Source: Apostichopus californicus
Lineage: Eukaryota > Echinodermata > Holothuroidea > Aspidochirotida > Stichopodidae
NCBI GenBank assembly: GCA_020650975.1
Contig: JAIPMN010006026.1
Coordinates: 1-34,708 of the forward strand
Direction: 5' to 3'
Length of the DNA: 34,708 nt
Under the pieces are notes generated by a model. The model saw only the letters and a program-made list of their open reading frames with translations. It was not told the origin of the DNA and ran no database searches. A program made the position numbers and the translations under genes. Positions 21,901-30,900 of the stretch are shown one piece after another (the first letter of the stretch is position 1; each line of letters begins with the position of its first letter).

Positions 21901-24900
21901 GCTTGAAGATATAGACACAATACTCTAAGTTCTTCAATCTGTCGGGAATATGGTTTGGAAAAAAACCCAGCTGCTGAAGTTGGTCAAGAATCCACTAATC
22001 TGCGCTTAGAGGCTTTTGCATTTAGCGCTTTATAAATTCCTATTATTATTATGATTTATTATTATTAATCTGGCCCTATTGGATGGCCATACCTGGTAGC
22101 TTTATAAAAGGGCTTTCATTTTGTACTGATGTTTTGTTAGGATATGAAACCTTTGAATTATGTTCGATTTCAGTATAATACAGATTACGAAAAAGTTGCC
22201 AACCTCCTGGAGATTCCACAGCATTTCCACGTGGAGGTCTACACCACCAGCCGATTGGAGAAACATCTCGACGCACTCCTGCTACAGATGAGGGATATTG
22301 TGGAGAAACACACAGAAACAGAGGTAAGGAGGCTTGAAAATATATGGGCAGTGGCTTAGTGTGGTATTTTTCAAGCTCGATTCATAACTGCTCCCCTTTC
22401 CTTTTCAGCTTAGTAATGCAAGGAACGCCTTACCTCTTAGAGGAATTACCGTATACTTTCTCTCACATCAGAAAATGCAAAAGTAATTAGTTCGAAAGGT
22501 AAACTTGTTCCTCATAAGTAGCCCCTCCGCATCACCTACTCTCTCCCCAGGTACCCTCTCCCTCACCTACCCTCTCTCACACCTACCCTCTACCTACCTA
22601 CCCCACCTACCCTCTCCCTTACCTACCCTCTCCCCCACATACCCTCTCCCTCACGTAAACTCTCTCACCCACCCTCTACCCCACCTACTCTGTCCCTCAC
22701 CTACCCTCTACCCCACCCACCTCTACACCATCTACTCTCTCCCTCACCTACCCTCTACCCCACCCACCTCTACACCATCTTCTCTCTCCCTCACCTACCC
22801 TCTGCCCCACCCCTACCCACCAACTCCATCACCTACCCACCATCTCTGTCACCTACCCTCTAACTATCTACCCCACCCCACCTACCCACTCCATCACCTA
22901 CCCTCTCCCTCACCAACCGTCTCTCTCACCTACCTTCTCCCCCACCTACCTTCTCCCCTACCCACCTTCTCCCTCACTTTCCCTACCCCCACCTACCCTT
23001 TCCCCCACCTACCCTCTTCATCACCTTGTACGATGCACCAATTTAAAAAAAAAAAAATTGTCTAGCAAATCTGTGACATATGTTGTACATATAAGATGCT
23101 GCCTTCACTTTACTTCATTACCATTTATGTGATATTGACTCATATCAACTCATTCCCCCCCCCCCCCAGGTATTGGATGCTTGTGCAAAGACCTACGAGT
23201 GTCTGATGGGGATCCAATACAGTACCACACCAAGAACAGAAGTGGCCCGGAATACACTCATCGACAACCTCTGTGAGAAACTCAAAAGGAGCTGCGCATT
23301 CTTCCAACATGTGAGGAATGATTTAGCTTGTTTCTTGAATGCTGAATGTTCCTTAAATGTCTCCAAAGTGAAATAACGTTTCATAACTTATCTTCTACTG
23401 TCATGTCTTTGCAATTCCTTTGAATGGAAATTTTGTTGATGTAAACCAAACATAGGAAAGATGTTCCAAGTAGCTGGTTGTGGCCATATTGTAAACTCCT
23501 CAAATCATGCAGATAACCCTGAGCACAAAATGTGTGGCATTGTTCCACGAATGTTACAACAGACGTCTGGTATGCACGGACAATCTGCCTAGACGATCTA
23601 CAACACTTTGCCTAGCATATGATGTTACATACACTTAGGTGGAGGGGCTGTAAAAAAAAAAGGAAACATTTTTGCAAAGTAAAAATTGGTTTCACCAAAA
23701 GAAATATATCTTGTGAATAAACATTGTTTGAAAAAAGATCCTCACTGGACTAAACCATTCAAACTCCCCAAACATTTATTTTTAGAATCACATTTGATCT
23801 GATGTTTTTCATTCTGGTTTGTTAGAGTGGGAACCCAACGGAAGAAGAAGTCTATGCCCTATCGTCAAGCATGAAGAGGATTGTAGCATTTTACAGGTGA
23901 GTGTTTTGACAATGAAAAACATTGGTGGGTGAAGGGGGCAGAGGGAGGGGGGAGTGGCCAGGTGCAGAGGGGATGGTGGAGCTTCTATATTGATAAGTGA
24001 ATACTCATCAATTGGTCCTCAATGAAAGCAGTAGCAATAGAACGTAAAGTCACCTTATCTACGGGTGGAGAAAATTGAAACAGCTGGTTGGGTCGGTACA
24101 TATTGAATGCTACATGCAAGGTATTAATATCCATTGGCAATGCCACTTGTTCAACTAATTAGAATTCGCTTAGTTTTGATCTGTTATCACTATCTCTAAC
24201 TAAAGTAAAAATCCTGTAATGTTCATTTTCTTTATGGGTGGATGGGAGAAAGGGGGTAGGGGGAGGAAGGGGGTGGGAGAAAAGAGAAAGATATGTGTCT
24301 TGATTAGTTTTAAATGATCAGGATTCAGATCACTGTAAATGGCGTTGTCATTATTTTCTCCTCTCGGGAGGAGAGGGGAGGTAGGGCGGAGATAAAAGAG
24401 TCGAGTCTTGAATAATTTACGAACCATCCAGGTCTTGATTAAATTCCTTCAGCTGCCACGACATGACCGCCTGGGAGATCTGGGGGTTATTATTTGCTTT
24501 GGTCAAGAGGACAGGAGAGAGAGGGGTGCTGCCGGACGTTATCTTCGGCCACGCTATAGCCTGCTGTCACTATGCAAACATGTGGATGTTGACAAGGCTA
24601 GACGAGACCGAACCTGATCAGGTAAAAAATCAATCAAGATTTTGTAGGATCTCATTTCAGAATGATTATTATGTCATTAAGGTACAAATCCACTAGATTT
24701 TTCAACTATTCGTTTCAACAGATATTATTAAAAAACAATAAATGAGGAAAACAAGCATGCTTTATTGGCAATGCAAGTATCAACAATGTTTTACCAAATT
24801 TGATGAAGTTATCTTAAAATATTAAGTTATAAGTCATAAAGTTTTAGAAATTTCCTTCTTTCATTCCATAAGTCAGTCCTAGGGAATGAAATAAACATTT

Positions 24901-27900
24901 GTGTTTTTTAATTTTTCTCGTCCCATGACTCTCTTCCTCCCACAGAACGAGATGGGCAAACTGCATCACTTTGTCGGCGAGCTGATCAGGACCTGCTCCA
25001 CCTTACTCCTGGACAGCAGTAACATCATCCGAGAGGAATCTTTCACCACCATCTGCGATCTGCTCGTCGCCTTCAGTCCCCAGTTGAACAAGAAACCGCC
25101 TCTCGCCGGCCTGATCGTGGACCCGAGCGAGAACCTCCAGGGGATGCTGGCAGACTTCATTCAGGAACACGTCTTCATCGAAGATGACGATGAAGGTAAC
25201 GCCAAACCTGCCGGTTTCAACCGGTTTCTCTATGAATTGACCGTCCTCGTATTGATTTTATTGTATTCGAGATCTTCTCAAGTCTTAAGCCGTTTTTTGC
25301 CGACTTTTGGGTTTTGATGATAATCGTAACCTTTGCATTCGTGATGGCTCATGTGTGTATGTATGGGTGAGTGCGTTTGTTTTTCTCTCTGACCGAGGAC
25401 TTGAACAAAAGAATTCCAGGTCCTCGGTTGTGATTTCTAAAGAATCACCACGTCCTCGGAAGAATTCTATTGTATAGGGTATTCTTAAGGTTAGGGTATG
25501 TGGATTTGAACAATGGAAAATACAATGGGGTCCTCGGTCTGAATGTAAAACAAACATGTATGTGTTCGTGTGTGTGTGAGTGAGTGCGTTTGTGACGCCC
25601 AGCTTGTAAACACGATATCTCAAGCAGGGAATCATCGGCAGACCTCATAATTGGTGTGTAGGAGTACCACATTGTGTAAAAAAAGCCTTGTTTTTTTGTG
25701 GAGGGCAAAGGTCATTAGGGGTCATCAGAGGTTAAATCTTGAAACCCTTGTAAACAATTCCTTTTTTCAATTTTTTTGCAATTCTTTCAATTTTTTTTTT
25801 TTCTGTCATCATAATCAGAGGATGAAGAAGATGCAGATGACTCTCACAAGATTGAAATTCTCCACAAGAGGAGGAACCTCCTCGCTTCTTTCTGCAAACT
25901 CATCGTCTTTAACATCATCGAGATGAAGAACGCCTCCGGAATCTTCAAACATTACATGAAGGTATCGATCAAATTTATACATTCAAAACTTTGAGATATT
26001 TTTCTCTGATAAGAATCTCAAACATATGAAATAAACTTTTAAAGAATTATTTCTTTATTGCTTTCAATATTACTGTAAGGAACCAACTGTAATATGCTTC
26101 AGTTTTGACAGTTTTTGTGGATTGCATTTATAAGGTTGAGGGTGCTGTGGGAGGATTGTAATGGTAGGAGCAGGAGAGAAAGAGAAAAAGGATTGAAAAG
26201 GCTTTGAGGGTGTGGAAAGTGTTCGCAGTTTTATCCTGCGTACGTTTTGCTTTGGAAAGAGCTTGTCTGGACGGATGTCATTGTGAGTGTTCCCAAGACT
26301 TACAGGTTGATTCTCTCATATGTTCGCTGTTGAGTGAAACGTCTGCCAAAGTTTGTGACTGCAAAAGTGTCGGTTGTCCGGCACGAAGACGTAGGGATAT
26401 AATTTCCAGAGGATGGCAAAGAGTGTATTACAAGGGCTGTAATGATAAGTACGGAAGTTTAAACTCGCGTTAGTATTGATACCAGATTTCAAAAATGCCT
26501 CGAGTACGATTACAGATTAACAAGGGCGATATGAGTATGAGTGCAGACAGCTGTTTTAGAATGGGAGTTTGGACCTCACCACCAATCTGGCTCACACACA
26601 CTGTACTCCCCATGTAACCCTATCAAAGTGGTTTATTGAATTTATAACTGAATGTTACAACCCTAACCGCGGGGCCATTTAACCTTTTCTCCTCTTCTCC
26701 GTTTTTCACCCATCATTTCTGTTCAGTTTTACAACGACTACGGTGACATTATTAAGACCACGCTGGCCAAGTCTAGAGAAATCAATAAGATCAGCTGTGC
26801 CAGGACATTAGGTCTCAGTCTTACCCAGGTAAGCAGAAATATTTTCACAAAGTCACTATTCGTGTTTGGTCAATGAAGCTTTAATAAACCATATGGTAAT
26901 TAGATTCACTCAAGTGATGAATGCCCTAACTAACAATGAAAAATGCGAAGAATTCCTTATTCCTGACAAACTTTACAACGTTAATGTTGATGGGGAAGCT
27001 GAATTTCCTTGAAATTCATGCCCCATTCTAGGTTGTATCAAAAGAGATTTTGCACCCCGTTTGCAACACAGGAAAGAAATGGCTATATAGGGATCGCTTA
27101 TCAACAAAGGTGCTGGATAGTTCAGTTGGTAGAGTAAAGGAACTGTTATTCTGAGGTCAATGGTTCACATTGCTCTGGTTAGTTGGTTGTTAACTTTACC
27201 ACTAAATGGTTACAGTTATTCCCAATTCTTATATGTAAATCTGTCGAGGATAAGACACTTCTGGTATTGAAATGCCAGATGTCTGTCTCTCGAGAGAGGT
27301 TGTGCATCTGTGGTTACAGAATTTTAAGCAACTTCTAGTGATGATTTTGCAGGTTCACCCATCCTAAAATGAGATTGAAAATTTGATTGAAAAAGAAAAA
27401 AAAACACAAAATCAACTGTTAGTTATCAATAGGTTCATTTTAGTAACACAGTATTGTTATGCAGTTTTTAATGGGAGCCAATGGATATATGTAGCCCAAC
27501 ATCAGGGAGGGGGAGGAGAATTTCAAACCCCCCTTACCCCCTTCATCCCCCCGGGTATCTTTTCTAAAAAGAAACTTTATTTCACCCCTTCCCACCCAAG
27601 CTTTACAAAGAAATGAAAAATGACGAAGGTTTCGACGAGAGCCGGACAGCCGCTCAACTGAACGCCATTAAAGAACTCGGACGCAGGTTCTCCTTGACCT
27701 TTGGCCTCGATCAGCTAAAGACCAGAGATGCAGTCGCAGCACTTCACAGGTAAATAAAGTTTTAGGATAAGATTTGATAAGATGGCTTAAAAGTGAGTAA
27801 AAAATCTTTGCAATTGTCTCGTTGATGTTTGAGGGACAAGGATCCAACAACATTGAATCATTTTCACACTGAACAATGCATCACAAACATGATATTCCAA

Positions 27901-30900
27901 TTGCATACTTGAGACTTGTTAGCAGTAATGAATTAAAGTTTATTGTTTAACCAGCTAATGACAATGAATCTCTGTTTGTCCATGTATGATATCCTAACTG
28001 CAACTTGTATTTGTTTGTTTTTTTTCCTCCCCCGCAGGGAAGGTATCCAGTTCAGTTTAACGCCTATTGAAGACCCCGCCAACCCTGGCGGTCCTCCTCC
28101 CAACCTGGGCTACCTTGAAATATTGACTGAATTTAGTAGCAAACTTCTTAAATTGGATAAAAAGACTGTGTAAGTAAATGGTTTTTTTTCACGTTCATAG
28201 TAAATGTTTATTTTATGCAGAGAGTTGCAACGGATTGGTTCACACCTTAAAGAAGTTTGTTATTCATAAGATCGGATACCAAACCCTTTCGTAGACCTAA
28301 ATTACAATCATAAGAGATCTATAGAGGATGAGCTCTTGTTTGATGTAGCCTAACCCGTTTGCCCCATTTTAAACCCTTTTTCTTAATGAAATTATGTATA
28401 TTACTTAATTGAATACATAAATAATAAGTTGCATCATTAAGGGTTTGGACTTGACGGGGAAGTAAATTTGAATGCAGGATACTTATGCTAAGAACCTCTC
28501 TACAGAAAAAAATCCATTTGCTAATCTGTACTTCCAAATTTCTAATATAAGTCTCCCAACTTTCTGTTGTTGATTCGCGTACAGTATTTCTTCGCCATCA
28601 AAATGGCAGACACCATACGAAAGCTTCTTGCTTTGTTTCATTTTGTAGCCTCCAGTATCTGGACAAGTCCACGGATAGCATGCTGGATAACGAGGGCGAG
28701 GCTTGGAGTCCTCTCTTGACCTACCGAAGCAGCCTGCTCCAGGGCGATACCTTGTCCGAAAGGTCCATGCCGGTATCGGAAGCGTCCAAGGATAGCCGCA
28801 AGACCAGGAAGAAGAGGGGAGGTCTCAAGAGAAAGTTTGCCATGCAAGGAGGTGGGACGATGAATTAGGGTTTTATTTCTATCAAATACAGTGCTATGAC
28901 ATATATTACCTTTAATTATTTCAAGTAGTTATTTAGGATTGCTGCCCTCTATTCTTAAGAACATTATGTTTGTTTGGGTGTGCTGTTAGTGACTGCTAAC
29001 TTCTACCTGATTATATTGAGATGATAACAACACGAGGTAGAGCGCAGAATTACACATTGTATTAAACAACTTTTGTAAGAAGATAAAAGATAATACTTCA
29101 TACAGTTTTATTGTTTTTCTTTCTTGCAAATTTGTAACAACGCTATCATGCCGTGGTTTTGTTTTTTCTTTCACAGTATTTTTAAGTTTTCTACTTTTTT
29201 ATCGTAAAATAATGCACAAGTTTGCATTTTTTTCTTTTCGTTTTTTTAAAAGCCAAGGAGATGGCCAGATTGTTTTTCTGTAAAGACCAGTAGAAGACAG
29301 GGTTGGGTTGGGGGGGGGTTGTGGAGGGGTGGGGTGATTTTACTGAAAAGATTGGCGAGGTGCCTCTGCCAAAGCCCTTGAAGGTCGTTGGAAGGGACAA
29401 AATCATTTGGTTTTAATTATTCTGTTATCAATGTCCAGCTTTCACACAACCTTGCAGTTCTGGTAAATATTTAAAGAAAATCCTCTTGTCATTTCTGTCC
29501 TCCAGCCGACGGGCAGTGGGTCGCCAAAGACCAACCAGAGGAGGGCGAACCGAGCAAGAAATTACGAGAGGAGGACGCTTCATCAACTCAAGGATCGGAG
29601 AGAGAGTTTGAGTAAGTGATCTTGTCAAGACAGTCACACAGTCGCTTTTGAACCCCCTTTCTGTAAGGACTACCTAGTCGTTTTCTACAGTATGAAACAT
29701 GTGTATAATATACGGTGGCACTCCATGGGGGTTGGTGGGGTGGGTTGGGGTGGGGTGGGGGGATTTACATATTCCATAGATTTTGTGTTCCTTCCTTTCT
29801 GAATTCGTCAACTTTGTCTGCCAACATTTTCTCGACCTGTCTCATATTTTCCATGTGTCTCACCGATTTTTTCTTCCATGTAGAGAAGCTAGTCAGGTTT
29901 CTTGGCTAAACAGCCAACGAAACAAACGGAAAGTCCCTCCAGAGAGCTACGGCTCACGTAAAAGTGTTCGATTGAGCAAAACTAGGTAGACTGCTACCAC
30001 ATTTGTATGTTGCTTTCAAAAGTTTGTTTTTTTGACAAGTTTATCCAGCAGTTATTGTTTGTTTTGACTTTACCTTAAAATCTAATCAGTGTTTCCTCAG
30101 TTTAAAGACTTCTAACATTATAGAGTCACTCATATTTGGTTTAACACATCAGTGAGGGTAGCCATGAAGTCTTGTGAAGTTGGAAGGGGGGGGGGTGAGG
30201 GGAGGCAAAAGGCAGGGGTGGGTAGTATTTCCATCTGGGATTGGGCATAATTCTCCTTCTCTCTTAGTGCAGAGTGGACACCTCTTCTATAAATGTTTTA
30301 GCGTGTGTCTTTCAATTGCTTCACTTGGTCCATAACCTTTCAGTGAAACCTTCATACGTTATCATCATTGTTTAACTTGTTGCTTTAATTGTTTTTAACT
30401 TTTCTTTAATATTTCTTTAATATTTATATTTCTAATTTTTTTCTGTTCTTTAACTGTGTTTGTTTGTTTGCTTTGTTTCATCTTTCCTCTCTCTCTCTGT
30501 CGCCACCTTTTTGTATATTATTACAATGCCCGCTTTCATAAGTTAGCCCTTTGATGATAACACAAGTGAAGAAGATGTGTCTGAGAAATTGGAGAAAAAA
30601 AACCCAATATATTTGTGCAATACACAAAGATCTACATAGCTAAAGCAAAAACAAGATGAAACTTGATTATTTGCAAATAATGTTGTATTTTTCATCTGAG
30701 ATTGGAAAGATGTTTAGTGGGTTTATGGGAAGTGCTTTACAGTGTAAACAACTATTGGGGGGGGGGGGGGTGGGGGGAATGTACATACAGACATAGATGA
30801 ATATGTGCATTAAAATACTTACAAACAGATACTGTACATGCATAGATGCACATACATGCACACACATCAGATCTACATACATACATGGAAGAATAAAAGC

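Larger units (their letters stand above)
21417..22173 (+). other. STAG: STAG intron 13
   Basis: Contains a perfect 11-bp hairpin (21535-21561) and a LINE 3'-end remnant (about 22000-22070). Confidence 0.5.

Noticed and set aside
22505-23065. 186-codon Pro/Ser/Thr-Leu-rich plus-strand frame
   Set aside because: It is a translation of the C-rich minisatellite inside STAG intron 14, so it is low complexity rather than a gene.
26204-26473. 89-codon Cys-rich frame in STAG intron 19
   Set aside because: It starts with TTG, has no signal or domain I can name, and no splice or promoter support.
27112-27182. Functional tRNA gene
   Set aside because: A and B boxes are degraded and the acceptor stem does not pair, so it was kept only as a remnant.
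28852-28868. End of the STAG protein at the TAG at 28866
   Set aside because: Downstream exons 23-27 continue in matching phases and contain the QVSWL motif and an SA-like C-terminus, so the main product is longer. The early stop may still exist as an isoform.
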